Assembly (NCBI GenBank): GCA_022606135.1
Contig: JABYQN010000003.1
Span: 434,001 to 498,000 of the forward strand
DNA: 64,000 bases
Direction: 5' to 3'
From: Fomes fomentarius
Lineage: Eukaryota; Basidiomycota; Agaricomycetes; Polyporales; Polyporaceae
The position numbers and the translations under genes are program-made. Under the pieces are notes generated by a model. The model was not told the origin of the DNA, made no database searches, and worked only from the letters and a program-made list of their open reading frames with translations. Each line of letters begins with the position of its first letter. Position 1 is the first letter of the stretch. Positions 1 to 12,130 of this stretch are shown here, piece by piece.

Positions 1-1736
1 TTGTCGGAGCTCCTTGGGAACACCAGGTTTTTCGCTCACATACCGGGATATGTGGGAAATCAGCAGCATTCGTAGTTTACGGCGTGCTTGCTTACGTGAG
101 TGAGCATGCACTAGTAATGTTGTAACTCACAGACTGGAACGAGGGTGCGAATATCGCTTCTGTGGCCCGAGGACAGGCAGACCAGCTCGCAAATTAGCCA
201 TTGACGGAAGCTTTGCGTATGATCGCATCCTTCACGGCAGCAAAAAAGAGGCAGAGGCAAGCTCGGCATAGCATTGCACCGAAAGCATCCAACACAACGG
301 GGACGTAGTACGGACACGAAGTGAAAGATCCATCTCAAGTCTGGTCTACCACGTACCTTAGCCCCAAACCATTTCCTGTCCAGTCTCCAAGTGTCCTGCA
401 CGGGCTATCAAGCTCATACGTGTCTCGGTTTTTGCAAAGTGCGGCGGGCTTGTTGTGTTCGATGTCAGTCGTAGGTGTACATAGTCAAAGACAGTCGCGG
501 TGCAGAGTCAAACGGTCTCCAGTACGAGAAGCGCCGGACCAACGTCAGTCCGAATGTCCAACTACTCAGACTTGGGAATCGGTTCGGTACATACCTACTG
601 GCAACCAAGTAGTCTGGGTCAGCCCTACCTCAAGGCCTCGCCCTTGTTTGAAGGCTTGACCGGCGTTGATCAATGCACCCTCGACGTCCTTTTCTCTCTC
701 CATAAAGCGCCATGATAGCCGGCGTTCCGTTACACTGTCAGCCTCCAGGTAGAGTCCGCCCACGACATCCGTACGCAGAGCTTGGCAACGCACTAATTTC
801 AAACGATTGACGTGGCCAAAACCGGAGTCCTGCTAGTCATTGAGTGAACGTATTCGCATGCTAACTATGTATTGCTGGACACGAACATACATTCAAACCA
901 AAGAGCTCGGGTACCCGGATTCATACGAGAGCATCGACAGACAACTCTGGAGAGTGGAAACATTTGTGCCAAAGACTGATTAACCGCATGGCCAGTGGGA
1001 AGAGAAAGAGAAACAGCCAGCGGTATGCCCAGCCTAAGACTCGCAAGATCGCTATGCTCGGTCGTTGAACCGCGCCCTGAGACGAAGGCCCAAGGCAAAA
1101 ACGTCCCACAGAGCAGAAACGCCAGCTTCAGAGACCGAGTTGACTGTAGAAAGTATCTCGCCCCCGACCATTTATATACCGCGACTCTCAGACGCCCATT
1201 AGGCCCGTGCGCTCGGCGCTCCCTCTCGGAGTCGCCACGTGGCCAGAGGGACGCGCGGTATATTCGGCGCAATTTGCGAGGCATCACTCTCATCGAAAGT
1301 TACACCTCGCAGGCTGATATCTGGGATCCTCTCTCTGTGTCTCTTGTGCTCGGGAGGACCTTGAACTCTTTGTGGGGGAGAACGAACCCTCCATCTCAAG
1401 ATCGTACCGACCTCAATATTTGTCGGGAGCGGCCCGTGTTGGAGTTACACATCCATTTGACTTGCAGTGTACGTTGTCTAGCATCTTCTTGCAATACAAG
1501 TCTTCGTGCTATCCTCCGCTGTGTGTGGTTTGATGTAAAACGGAGAGAATAATCGTTGAGGACTAGTTGGTCGACGATCAAGGATACCTCGCTGTGCCTG
1601 TGGCAAGTCATGTTTGACTTTGGAGGGCGTGACGATCAGCGTAGAGGAAAGTATATGCTATTTCGTGCGCCGGTCCTAAATCACATTGGCAGTTCTGGCT
1701 CAGGTCCAACATGTGTCCTCAGGATAGGCAAGTCGT
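1..1736. other. No supported gene
   Basis: Open frames here are short, overlap on both strands and have no recognisable domain or consistent splice sites. A TATA-like tttatata lies at 1171. It could be flanking sequence of the broken esterase downstream or of a gene left of the window. Confidence 0.5.
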
Positions 1737-1800
1737 CCGTCCTCCTGTGTTCCACTTCTCCGTCCTCCTGTGTTCCACTTCTCCGTCCTCCTGTGTTTCA
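1737..1800. repeat. 23-bp minisatellite, about 2.8 copies
   Basis: The unit cctcctgtgttccacttctc plus cgt is repeated without change at 1741-1763 and 1764-1786. It is followed by a partial third copy, and a leading ccgt at 1737 extends the first unit. It lies about 180 bases beyond the 3' end of the CE16 pseudogene. Confidence 0.9.
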
Positions 1801-1979
1801 CGTCAGACATGTCCTGCGCGACGACGCGCTCAGCTTGCATGGACGGATGCAGCTCGTCGAACCTATGCCAGATCATCAGCGACCCAGAACATATGAACTC
1901 CCGGGGCAACGTTCCAGAGGAACCTATTTTGATCGGTTCCAACAGTGTCCGTGCATTCGCCGGCATCGCCGGTGCTCTC

Positions 1980-2948
1980 TCACTCCTTGAAGACGCACGC
2001 GTGGACGGCTCCCGTCACGTTGAGGTGCAGTACCATTCAGGTAGAGGTGCGGACGGTTGTCTATGTCGGCCAAGAGGGAATGCGAGTCGAACAGAGCTAC
2101 GGTCACAGGATGAGGAACGCTTAAGTGAGTACTAACATTAATCTCGGGAACCCTGGACATCGCTAACCAAGGTGTGCGCCGTGCAGCGTGGGCGCGAGAG
2201 CTTGCAGCATCAGCTCCGCGATCGCGTTCCCGGACGTGGTGAGCTCATTTCTACACACGCTCCACTCTGTCGTGTTGCGCTGCGCCGTCCAGTACCTGTT
2301 CGGGTACGCGTTGGCCACATGCAGCGGGACGAGCTCGAGCGGGATCATCTGCAGCAGACGGTCGTCATGTCAATCTTTTGCATTTCCCTCTCGCTGGTGA
2401 GAAGCCCGGACGCACATTCTGGAACATGAAGTTCTCGCTCCCGACACTTACAGCGCCTTGACCCAGTTCATCGCACACGCAACCACGTCCACGATCGTCA
2501 TGCCCGGAGCCTGCTTTCCTTGCAACAACTCGTTCAAGCCAACATCGTTCGCCCCGATACACAGCGTGTAAATGGTTTCCTCCGGCCTGAGCTCCAGGGA
2601 CCCGTTGGCCATCTCGGCGAGATAGAGCGGGAGTTGGGTCTCGAAGACAGAGCGGGAGGGGCGCGTGAGGTTGTTTGAGCACGCGGCGCCGGACTTGGCG
2701 ACGGGACTTCGGCGGCGAAGATCGGCCACACGGCTATGTTTTCCTGACGTAGTAGAGGTGCGGTGCGGTGAGTCACGTCTGCATCGCACACCTGATGATG
2801 TGCATGTATTGTGTACACTTACAACGTCGGTGTAGGAGTCCCCCAAAGTGACTCGGTTCTTGATCTACCCAGGCCGAGGACCAATTGCAGCGAGAGCTGA
2901 GAGAGCGACGCTCGAGAGCCACAGCGCGATGAGCGAGTGGGCGAACAT
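1980..2948 (-). pseudogene. Decayed CE16-type acetylesterase (SGNH/GDSL fold)
   Basis: The intact parent would be a secreted esterase that removes acetyl groups from plant polysaccharide-derived sugars. The ATG at 2948 opens a clear signal peptide (MFAHSLIALWLSSVALSALA). After that come the catalytic block GDSYTD (about 2830), AAC-SNN, IGANDVG near 2550, NRYWTAQRNTTEWS near 2290, and FDSHSLLAD with LYLNGTAP near 2070. The pieces lie in three frames. A TAG at 2865-2867 interrupts the frame just before the catalytic block. A frame jump near 2700 loses several residues between WPIFAAE and AKSGAACSNN. A stop plus frame jump occurs near 2450, and a two-base loss near 2022 separates GTAP from LNVTG. 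Several independent lesions make sequencing error unlikely. The family call rests on motif order and spacing. Confidence 0.8.
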
Positions 2949-3756
2949 GTTGAGCTCAGAAATGAACAAGAGGTACGCTACCGATGAAGAGCAACGCTCG
3001 CAGCCCTCGCCTCTCATGAGAAGTCATGTACGAAACACGCGAGACTTCGTTTTTTCCGCGCAATGCGTGCCATACATATCATCTGACCGTTTCGATGGGT
3101 CTCCGTAGAAGCCCTAAGTGATACCTCCCGACATTTCTGTTGATCAATGCCGGGCCTTCTCGGCTCGCGTCCCCGCAGTCCGATTGCTTTGATGGGAGAC
3201 GCGTCGTGAGCTGTTGTACATTGATCATTGATAGGCCATAGCGTGAACGGGGTCACTGGATGGAGGTGGCTTCACGGGGCCTGAGGCCTGAGGTTTCACC
3301 ATGAGTTGCGACTCACGAGGCTTCAAGTTCTAGAGAGAAACGGACTCGGAGGGAGTATGTGTCGCGCATCACATGTGAGTGATTTGTTGTCACACCATGT
3401 TCAGCGATCTCGGAGGCTGATGATTTCTAGGTTGTCGGCGCTGTCTGTTCGTTCGAATCCGCACATTCACTCACCCGCGCAGCGACCCTATATTTCAAGT
3501 CAAGATTGTAATATGGCCAGCAGGATGCTGCATCACAGCTGGTAAGTAAAGTTGTTTACTTTGCGACGCCCGGATTCACATCATACTCTAGGCCTATCCT
3601 GAATCCACATCGTTTCCAATTCATGTTCTGTCCTTCTTACTGCCCACCCAAAAAGTACTCCTCAGCTCTCTTCTTCGAGTGCTTGACGTGATTTAGGCCA
3701 AACAAAGGTGAAAAAGATGTCAGAGGGAGCATACTAAATATATGTCGCTGATGCGC
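2949..3756. other. No supported gene
   Basis: Only short frames are present and no splice-consistent coding signal is visible. This is probably the upstream region of the CE16 pseudogene and the 3' flank of the small secreted protein gene. Confidence 0.4.
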
Positions 3757-4215
3757 TCACCAGAACGTCAGCTCGAAGTCAGTGAACGGTCCGCCGTTCA
3801 AGTTGAAGCACGTGTTGATCGTCGGGATCTGGGCGAACGACGCACAGCCAGGGGGGCCGACGAAGACGCCATACGGCAGCGCCTCGTTGAACTGCTGGGT
3901 CACCGCGACGGAGCTGAAGGCAACCTCCCCGAGGCACACCTCGAATGTCGTCGGCAGCGGGGTACGGCTGCACGAGCCTGTGCACCCGACTCCCGCGCAG
4001 GTGAGCAGGATCGAGGGGACGGTGGCGTCCGGCCGGACGCTGTTCCGAGCGGCAGCCGAGGTGAAGTTGGCGGCGACGGGGGTGAGGACGATGTCTGAGA
4101 CGGGGAGCGTGCTAGCGTTCGAGGTTGACTCTCCCGCGAGAGGTGATGCACGCGCGGCCGTGGATGTGGTAAAGAGCGCGAGCGCGAGCCTAGCCGCGTA
4201 AGTGGTGTAGTACAT
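3757..4215 (-). CDS. Small secreted six-cysteine protein, unknown function
   Basis: This is a single-exon frame of 152 residues. The first real ATG is at 4215; the frame extends five codons further, but its first codon there is GTG. The protein starts with a short hydrophobic leader (YAARLALALFTTSTAARAS) typical of a secretion signal. The mature part has six cysteines. Three are clustered near residues 76-84 (TCAGVGCTGSC); the others lie in FEVCLGE, PPGCASF and NTCFN. An even cysteine number suggests disulphide bonds outside the cell. There are no enzyme motifs, and I do not recognise a family. Small secreted Cys-containing proteins are common in wood-decay and plant-associated fungi, and some act as effectors, but nothing here shows that role. 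Codon use and GC resemble those of the intact genes. Confidence 0.6.
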   Translation of the reverse strand: MYYTTYAARLALALFTTSTAARASPLAGESTSNASTLPVSDIVLTPVAANFTSAAARNSVRPDATVPSILLTCAGVGCTGSCSRTPLPTTFEVCLGEVAFSSVAVTQQFNEALPYGVFVGPPGCASFAQIPTINTCFNLNGGPFTDFELTFW

Positions 4216-6196
4216 GGGCGATGGTTTCACGACTCTGGTGAGTAGGAAACAAGTTTTTGTGTGTCTTGCTTTCGAAGTGTTGTTCAGTCACTCGAATTTT
4301 TGTGCTTTACACAGAGCCGACGTCCATGGAGCATGAGTCGATGGCCATCAAGAGCTTCTGGCTTCTTCTGCGCCGTCTGAGCGGCATGCACGAAACGTTC
4401 CTGACGTTGGTGAGGATTGTCGGGCGCAGTGATATCCTGGATGCAGGATTCTGACAGCCATGGGACTGTGTGCCTCTGGACGAATCACTCCGCTTCGGCT
4501 TCAAGGGACTAGGGATCGGGACAATGATAAGTCAACGAGCCACACTATACTTGTGAGTACTACTATACACCATCACTGTATTGGTTGACTGCAGCTTTTT
4601 GTCTGACTGGAGGGCCTGATCGACACGTCCTGAGCGCATGAACATCATACACAGACCCAAGTACAGATATCTTGCTGATACTCTAGACGCTGCGCTCCCA
4701 TTCAATCCAAACGAAGATATCGTTACACGGTCCCTTTCCGGGTGCAGATCCTTGAACTGCTTCTGTTCCTGGACACTCATATCTAACTGCGCATCCTCCG
4801 TGCAAGTAGATCTCCCTCAAGCGAACGTCCCTGTGCGGCAACCTCGATCTTCATGCCATGTCAAGTAGGACTCAGCTGAGCAGTGGTTTGTGGGATCCAC
4901 CAATCGCGCTCCAGCACGGACGCTCACGCGCACCACTCAAGTCAAATAGTACTAAATCCTCCCATGATCGTCGCAACCGTTGAGGTATATTTGGAAGGTG
5001 CACATGGTGTTTCCCACTGGCCGCTCTCCGTTCTTGTGGTAGGACGAACAAGGATCATGATAAGTCCGTGCAGCGATGGCCCAATTCATGACCTCCAATA
5101 TGCGTCATTCAATTCGTACTATGTCAGTGTTACCTTGCACCTAGGCAGGTATGGTCACGTCAATTTGGGGGAAGTATGTACGAATGCTTCATGCTGATTC
5201 GTTTGTTGTGACGTAGAGAACGGCGAATTCAACCCAAGATGGGGCTGCACGTCGCCGCCATTGCCCTGCGGGAACTTCTTGGAGGACTGGAAGAAGAGAC
5301 AATCAAGCGTGGGGACACACGGGGGCGCTGGTAACTCCGGCATAGAAGTATGACTGTATTCGGAGATATACTCTCGAGTCTCGAATACAGGCGCGAACCT
5401 CCGGTTTCGTCTTCCCCAGCCACATATCCTCGAGCTACTCGCCTTCGGTCTCTAGTCCAAATTTCCGGTTTTGGATCCACGGACCACAGCAGTGGAGGGG
5501 CACTCCAGCAGTCACTGTATATTCATCCCAACCTCCACCCGGGTCCGAAATGCGCAACGCGCCGCGAGATTCGGACACCGTCGTTGCTGACGTCGAGGCC
5601 TGTCGTGAGGGTGCGTGCTGGCTCGGCTGAGTCGTTGGTTGGCAGCTTCGTTTGAGCAATTCCTGAAGCTCGTACTGGGGTCGGTGGGTCGGTGTCTGTT
5701 GGGCAGCGTGTGCGTAGCGTGTTGACGAGGCACGTCTGCGGTGGTGAGTCGTGGTGGTATGAGTAGGAGTCGCAACGTGCGCGCTTCGTTTGCTTAATGC
5801 GGCGGATACCCGGGCGCAGATATGCGCGATGCGCATCAACGGAAGGTGATCGCAGAACCTCGGAGGCCCTTCTATGGGACGGGAGAATGTGGGAGGGAAT
5901 GAACACTGAAGTCGGGGTGAATGTAAAATATGCAATGGGTGCATCGTGCTCGTGCAGGCAATGCTGGCTCCACATCTAGACAACTGCCAGGGTGAGAACT
6001 ACTAGTCAGCTGTGACGGCGATGCACGTACCATTTCGACCAGAGGACCTTGCGGGGTCCTATCTCATGATTGAGTGCTTGGAATGGACAGTAGCGAGGAT
6101 ATAACGGGGCTAGGGGACTGAGAACGTGAAGGAGGAGGTGCGATTGTCCGCGTGCTCGAATGGTCTCCGTTGTCCTTGCCTGCATTGTCATCATTA
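4216..6196. other. No supported gene
   Basis: About 2 kb with many overlapping short frames. The longest, on the minus strand at 5435-5983, is basic and low-complexity, with no domain and a competing frame of similar length on the same strand. Nothing here can be supported as a gene. Confidence 0.4.
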
Positions 6197-6830
6197 TTAA
6201 ACGAAGTCCTCCTCACTGTTCAAAGCGAGAGCCTTGTCAACCTCAGCCTCTGTGCACCATAGAAGGTCCCAATCTGCGATGAAGGGATAGTGTGAACAAC
6301 CGCTAATTCAGCATGGGATGGAATAGAAATACACACCTTGTCCATCTCGTAATGTGACATCGATCGCAGCATGCAGGTGGGCCTTCAAGCGGGTCGTTAG
6401 CTCTGCTCTCCACCACTTCTCATCGTACTGAAATGGGTCATTCTCGCAGAATTAGAACTGAAGGAGATGGAGTGCTGGAAATGCGTGCGGGTGGAGAGTC
6501 TCTGTCAACACTCTGCCACCAACCACATTTCCCAAGAAGCCGCCCCTCGTGACCTCATGTGTACGACCTCTGTCATCCGGAAGCCGTAGAGCCTGGAATT
6601 TAGTGGTGAGTTGTGTGAGACCTGCATGGAGCCGTGCCGGATGAGAGCTGAGGAAAGTGAGAAGGCGCTCGACTCGGATGCGCCAGGTCTCAGAGTCCAT
6701 TGCAACCTGAGGGGGATCTGCATCTGACACGGCACATATGACCTTCAAGTGCTCCAGCTGCAGAAGTGACTGAAGAAGGCCCATGGTCGTCCCTGTATGC
6801 GGTCTCACTGATTGGTGACAACCCAGTTTC
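6197..6830 (-). pseudogene. C-terminal remnant of an unidentified protein (F-box/LRR-like style)
   Basis: A frame from about 6830 to 6455 (with LLQLEHLKVI and WRIRVERLL) reads into an in-frame TAA at 6452-6454. It then continues in the same frame as FCENDPFQYDEKWWRAEL to a donor at 6336. Splicing to an acceptor at 6274 gives DWDLLWCTEAEVDKAL and a stop at 6197. The continuation on both sides of the stop suggests one coding region broken by a nonsense change. No start or N-terminal domain is visible. The acidic/aromatic ending and leucine-rich stretch resemble C-termini of fungal F-box or LRR proteins, but this is only an impression. An intron removing the stop would have to be about 34 bases with a poor donor. 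Confidence 0.4.
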
Positions 6831-7384
6831 TTCTACAGCTTACCTGAGATACCGTAGCTCTAGTTCAGATACAATGCCAACTTGCGTGTCATAGAGTCTG
6901 GAAACAGGACGGGAGGAAACGTCATGGCCGGAGCCCAACACTAGCACTTTGCGTTATATCGTAATCTGCAATCCTGTCACACACCCATAACTTGAATGCA
7001 AGATTGGTGAAGGGACATGGTCGGTCATGCGACCGGAGTATCGCGAGAACGTTTAGTGGGATATGAACAGTTTCCCGTAAGCTCCTGCAGCAGTGGATGA
7101 GTGTCTCAATACTCGTTGTCTAATATGCATTCATTCTTTTTTAATCCCGCCCGCCGTCTTTCGACCGAATAGGCAGATGCAGTGAGAAGTCCGTACGAGG
7201 ACACGCGTGGTTCCCGGCACAAAGAGTCTGTCGAGGAGGGATGTTGTTTGGTGGACTCATAGACAATCATCGCTATGTACAAGAGCATCACTAGGATATA
7301 GCACGAATGGTAGCCAATTTGATTACTACAAAGCTCCGATAGAAACTGACTAGTATGTAAACGTTCTCTGCTAAGCCTTCCGCA
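6831..7384. other. No supported gene
   Basis: This is the 3' flank of the HET gene and the region upstream of the remnant at 6197-6830. A 61-codon frame on the minus strand at 7106-7291 begins with a hydrophobic stretch but has no other support. Confidence 0.4.
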
Positions 7385-10300
7385 TCATTCGAGACAGATG
7401 CATGCCTCGCTAACTGTTCCAATCTGGGTGGCTTTCAGGTTCGACATGTCAAGTCCCATGATGCGTTGATAGACTCCAATGCCGATGTATTCGTATCGGA
7501 GAGGGTCTGCTTCACCATCTACCTGTGGCATGGGCTCAATGTGCTTTCGGTGGTGACATGCGAGAATGCAGACGTATTCCCGTTGCTCGAGTGCGTCAGG
7601 CTGGTTGAATATCAGAGTGTCGATGGTGGGGTAGGAGCCGTCAGGAGCTAGGTGGTAGAGGTGGAGGTTTAAGATCGCATAACAGGGGCTCGGCTCCTGA
7701 GCTTCTGCATAACTCGATGCGACAGTGATAGGGCGATCACTTGGAGTTCTGTAACAGTCGTCATCCTCTGCGTACGTCAGGCCTGTGTATCCCGAGAGCG
7801 AAGGTGAAAGTGATGCTACATAGAAGCGTCCTACCAGACCGGCCTCAGTACAGTCGACAGGCTCTCGGTTACCAGACCCTTTGAAGCCCAATCTGTCGAC
7901 CCGGGTCAGGGATCGTGGAGCCCATCGGAAGCCAGGCAGATGCAGCTTTGGGCAGCCATTGAATGGAAGGACTCTGGTCACCCCTCCCAACTGCAGAAAG
8001 AAGTCCTTCATGCGCATGTCGGCGGCATTGGACCCGTTGATCGCGAGCAGCCTGTCAATGTTGAGGGAAAGGAGCGAGGAGATCGCCACCGTCTCGTCCT
8101 CTGGCTTCGTCGTTTCCCGAAGGGTCATGAGTTCGACAAGTTCGTCAAGTGAGTATATGAACAGGGGCTGGTTCTGGACGAGTCTGCTGACGCGGGAGAA
8201 AAGGAGCGGGACATGCTGATAGTAGAATTTCCGCTCCCAAGACTTTCCATGCTCGGTATCAGGGACCTCCAATGCCCACTCGTCCTGGAAAGATGTGACG
8301 GGAAGGAGCTCCTCGAGAGGGAGGGCACGGTTACCCACACATTCAAAGGCCAACCGGCGGGCAAACAGCCCTTCTTGGAGTGTCCAGACACGTCGCACCC
8401 AGCCGGATGCGGCGATTGACAGGAGTGTATCATCAGCCGCCGTGTTCAGGCCAGGTCGCCATCGACGAATGACTTCATCGAGAACGAGGACGACGGCAGC
8501 CTCCTTGTAGGTCTCCGCCATCAACCTGATAGCTCGTCTGCGAGGGATCTTCTCACGGGGAATGCAGAGCGAGTCGATCCAAAACGCGCCATTCGAGCTG
8601 GGAAGAAGTGATTGTGCATGTTTGGCGAGACGGAATAGTTGGCATGCAGGAAGACCGACTTCAGTGACGCTCCCTAATCCGTCAGCCCAGACGTGGGAGA
8701 TCGCGACATAGGCATTGGGTTCCGCAGACCGAACCTGCAAGTCGTCTCCCTCAAAGACGACAACAGGGATCCTCCCGTCCTCGCCCTCGCATAAGAGCCG
8801 TATCACATCTCGAACAGGCGGTGCCTTTAACTCGCACTTGCAAGACGGCTTTACATGGCGTGGTTTGTAGTTCTCCGTATCAACGCCACTGTAGAACCTA
8901 CATGCGACTTTAGTGCAAGTCCGATGCTCGTCAGGGACCTCTCGGATGAAAGGTGGAAGCCGAGACATCGTGGACCACAAGTTGACGCGGCGTATGGAAG
9001 CCAACAGCTCAAACCGGATCGTGTAGGGACACCATCCGGCATCGTGCATCAGGCGCATGCAAAAGCCCGGGAGTCCTTTCCAGAAGACATGGACGTTCTC
9101 CGTGACGGGTCCAGTACCCGAGCTAGCAACCATCCCCACAAAGCGCTGAAACTCATCTATGTCGTGCCATATATGGGCCGAGAGGACGCATACCGCGAGG
9201 GTGAGGAAGGTAACTCTAGCGAGGATGTCCCGGTGCTCATCGAGCGACAGCCCAGCACGAACGATTATGCCCCATGAATGCTCCTCGTCGAGCGCGGAGA
9301 ATGCATTGTCCAGTAGGCGGGCGACCTCTCGTCCCCTCGATAGGCGTTTGTCCTCGTCAGGCCAGGTGTAGCTGAACATATAGCGATCCCATAGACCCAA
9401 GTACATAGCCAAGCGAGAACCCGACACGACGCGCTTGCCATTACGGCCAGTCCCGTCATTAGCAACGAAAGTTGATTCGGTTAATGGGACCAAAGTGATG
9501 GCCTCGAGTAGGCCGAATGTCATCGCGCCAATCCAGAGAGCAGCATCATCGCGAAAGCTAGGGACGCTTTCTAGAGTCCTGCGCAACTTGACGTATGCGG
9601 AAGGGTAAGAAGATATGGGATGGCCGTCGTGCCCACTGTCAAGCCATGGAATGTCGAACGGACGCGGAAGTAGAGGATGGGAATAGAGATTCCGAAAGGC
9701 GTCTCCATGGGATAGACGATCAAGTTCAGCACCCGTAGGGAGAAGAAAATTGCTCATGTCTGTCCGTGACACTAGGTGTCAGTGTCGTTGCAATCATTTA
9801 GAAGTGGAATATTACCTGGGAAATAATCTGCGGGTATGATCGTTTCTTGAGATGCTGCGCGCGACCATGGCATAGGTGAGAAGATCGAGCGTTCCCGACG
9901 CCGACGTTCCACGTCAATAGCGGTCAGCATCTTCCAAAGGAAGAAGATCTGAGTGTATCCGTCAATTTGTTCTAGGCGATGTTCTATGTGCTTGACAGTG
10001 TTGCTCCAGCCAATCAGACGGTTGTATAGGTCGCGGTAGGGATGACCCTCTTCTCCCGGATTTGTTCCATGCTTCCGAGCCCAGTTCGCAGCATTCAGAG
10101 ATTGCAGCCCACTACCGACAAACATAACGGTTGGGTTGTTAGTGATAGGTGGGTCTCGAAAGGCTCGGTCGCAGAACGCATTAAGCAGGGCGCTGAAAGT
10201 GGGATTCCCACAGAGTGCGGAGACATCGACATCTTCAAAGTGATCAGACAGGTCCCATACGGAGGACAGGACAAGCCGGTTGACATATCTTGACCGAAGG

Positions 10301-11362
10301 TAGCGAATTGTACCTTCGTAGAGAACATAGCACTGATCTGTGCGATCGACCACACAAAAACCGTCACCACCGAAGAGCGGATCCCATGACAGGTGAACAG
10401 GCGACTGTGGGTTCTTGGGGGAAACCTGGGAAGTTGCCGTTGTGAGATGATGAGCGCACTTTACATACGGGATGGGCATACCGAGCGGACAAGTTGATTT
10501 CTGGAAGGAATTGCATGCTCGCCAACTTGTCACCTCACAAAGGATAATGCGCGTGCGTACCTTATAACTGCATCTTCCGATGATCGTCTTGACACAGATG
10601 CGTCATTCTGTGGAGGTCGAGATCATCTCTCATCTAAGAGCAATAGCAATAGCTTACCTCCTCGACAGACGAGTCTGTCTTCTTGAAGTGAGCGTTGACA
10701 GGTGAGGAGGACACCGGGTGCTGACTGCGATACCCCAACCCTCTGAGACACATCTTCGGTGACCACGAGTCAACTACGCCCTTCCGCAGATAACACTGAC
10801 GAATCCAGAGGTCCGTGATGATGTCGAGGAATACCGCCTGGCACAAATCGGGGTCCGATGGATCAGCTTGGGCTCTGCATGCGACATGATGAGATAGGGA
10901 CGCATGAACCGTGAGCATCCCCGAGAGGATCCAGTCGAGGACAGATCGACCATCCAGCTTGATAGCTTGCTCCTTGATATTGTCGACCTCCGGTACGAGA
11001 CGCCTATCTGCAAGTAGGTTGACTAAGGTATTGAAGGGTAGAGGGAGTTGCTGAAGTCCTTGATCGACGATATCGTGGAGTGTAGCACATGTGAGCGATC
11101 CTGGTGGATGTTGCTCTCTGAGGTACTGGATACACTCCTGATAGAGAAGATAGTGAAAGTTGAGTTTGCTGATGATAGGAGCGTCGAGAATTCCAGAATC
11201 ATACAGGATCCGACGCCATGAGAGATGCACAATATCAGTCATCATCTGAACGATAAATCGCATCAGTGCATCGTTTGAGGTGAGTGATGTGGCACATACT
11301 GGCATTGCGGCGTCGATCTCCATAGGCTCTGTGACACTACCATCATAATCGCGAGCTACCAT
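7385..11362 (-). CDS. HET-domain (heterokaryon incompatibility) protein, 1265 aa
   Basis: HET domains act in fungal nonself recognition, where they trigger cell death after fusion of unlike hyphae. Three exons fit: 11362-10658, 10533-9816 and 9759-7385; the lengths sum to 1266 codons. The first intron (124 bases) has GTAAGC...GAG ends; an alternative with a small internal exon is possible. The second is 56 bases and joins DYFP to DMSNF. The HET core lies near residues 826-990: YVAISHVWADGLG, then FWIDSLCIP, then VRRVWTLQEG. About 60 residues upstream is a Cys/His stretch (CTKVAC...HVKPSCKCE) that looks like a metal-binding lead-in. The first 470 residues have no domain I know. No NACHT, WD or ankyrin repeats follow the HET core, so any partner is unknown. 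Upstream ATG choice is fairly safe because no in-frame ATG precedes it within a consistent exon. Confidence 0.85.
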
Positions 11363-11896
11363 CTCCTGTATACTAAGCGAATAGCTGGAGGGGAATGCTG
11401 CTGATTAACTAGGACGATGAGCTTACCTTGAAGGCTCAGGTATTGGATGTATGTCCCCGCAGTGGACACGCTGACAGTAAGGTGTATGAGTCCAGCCCGA
11501 TGACAGTCGGTTTGAGATATAAACACACCATTTTGACGATGTTCAGATACTAGAATCCCGCTGAAGAGTCGATTTGACAATAGTGGGTGAAGGTAGGGTG
11601 GAAGCGTATGAATGCGTAGCGAGAGATAAGACACATTCGTCGGCGTCTTTTGTACAATTTGTCCGTGACCCACTAGAATCCAACAAGAGCCAAACTAGTC
11701 GTGCTGACAATGTTTGATTATACCGATGCGTAAGTGTGTGGTTTCACAGCATCACTAAAACCATGTACGGAACACAAGAGGATATGTATGAATCCATCAA
11801 TCGATTCAAGTTACTGCAACACAAACAGGGAGCAGCCTGAGACCGACCGGAGACACAACCTGAACATAGACAGGGGACAGAGTCAAGGCAGTAGTA
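11363..11896. other. Upstream region of the HET gene
   Basis: A possible alternative 5' exon of the HET gene (open frame down to 11430, donor GTAAGC, acceptor in GGTAG at 11353) would join in frame, but it has no ATG. I therefore treat this as 5' leader and promoter. Nothing else is seen. Confidence 0.35.
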
Positions 11897-12130
11897 CTAG
11901 AGCACCTCGTGAGATGATTGCAGCGCAGCCATATACACTTTGAGACAACCATCCTCGAACACCTCCACCATGTTGCGTCGTCGTTGCTCTCCAGTGAAAT
12001 TGTCGCACAGATGGACGACCAGTCGTGGAGTGCAGCCGCGGGTCTCTCCGCATCAAGGGATATGTTTGAGCTCCTTCCGGCTCGTCAGGAACTTCATGCT
12101 CCTCGGGACACGAGCGGCGGTCTGTAGCAT
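11897..12130 (-). pseudogene. Short remnant with one in-frame TGA, family unknown
   Basis: A frame starting at ATG 12130 reads MKFLTSRKELKHIP, hits TGA at 12053-12055, and continues in the same frame (CGETRGCTPRLVVHLCDNF, then MVEVFEDGCLKVYMAAL) to TAG at 11897. The continuity suggests an old coding tail in which an Arg codon (CGA) became TGA. It resembles tails of fungal F-box or HET-associated proteins but is too short to assign. Confidence 0.3.

Noticed and set aside
5435..5983. 182-codon minus-strand open frame
   Set aside because: Low-complexity basic composition, with two other long frames overlapping it; no start context or motif.
11363..11673. Upstream open frame as a first coding exon of the HET gene
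   Set aside because: It splices in frame but has no ATG, and a good ATG is present at 11362.
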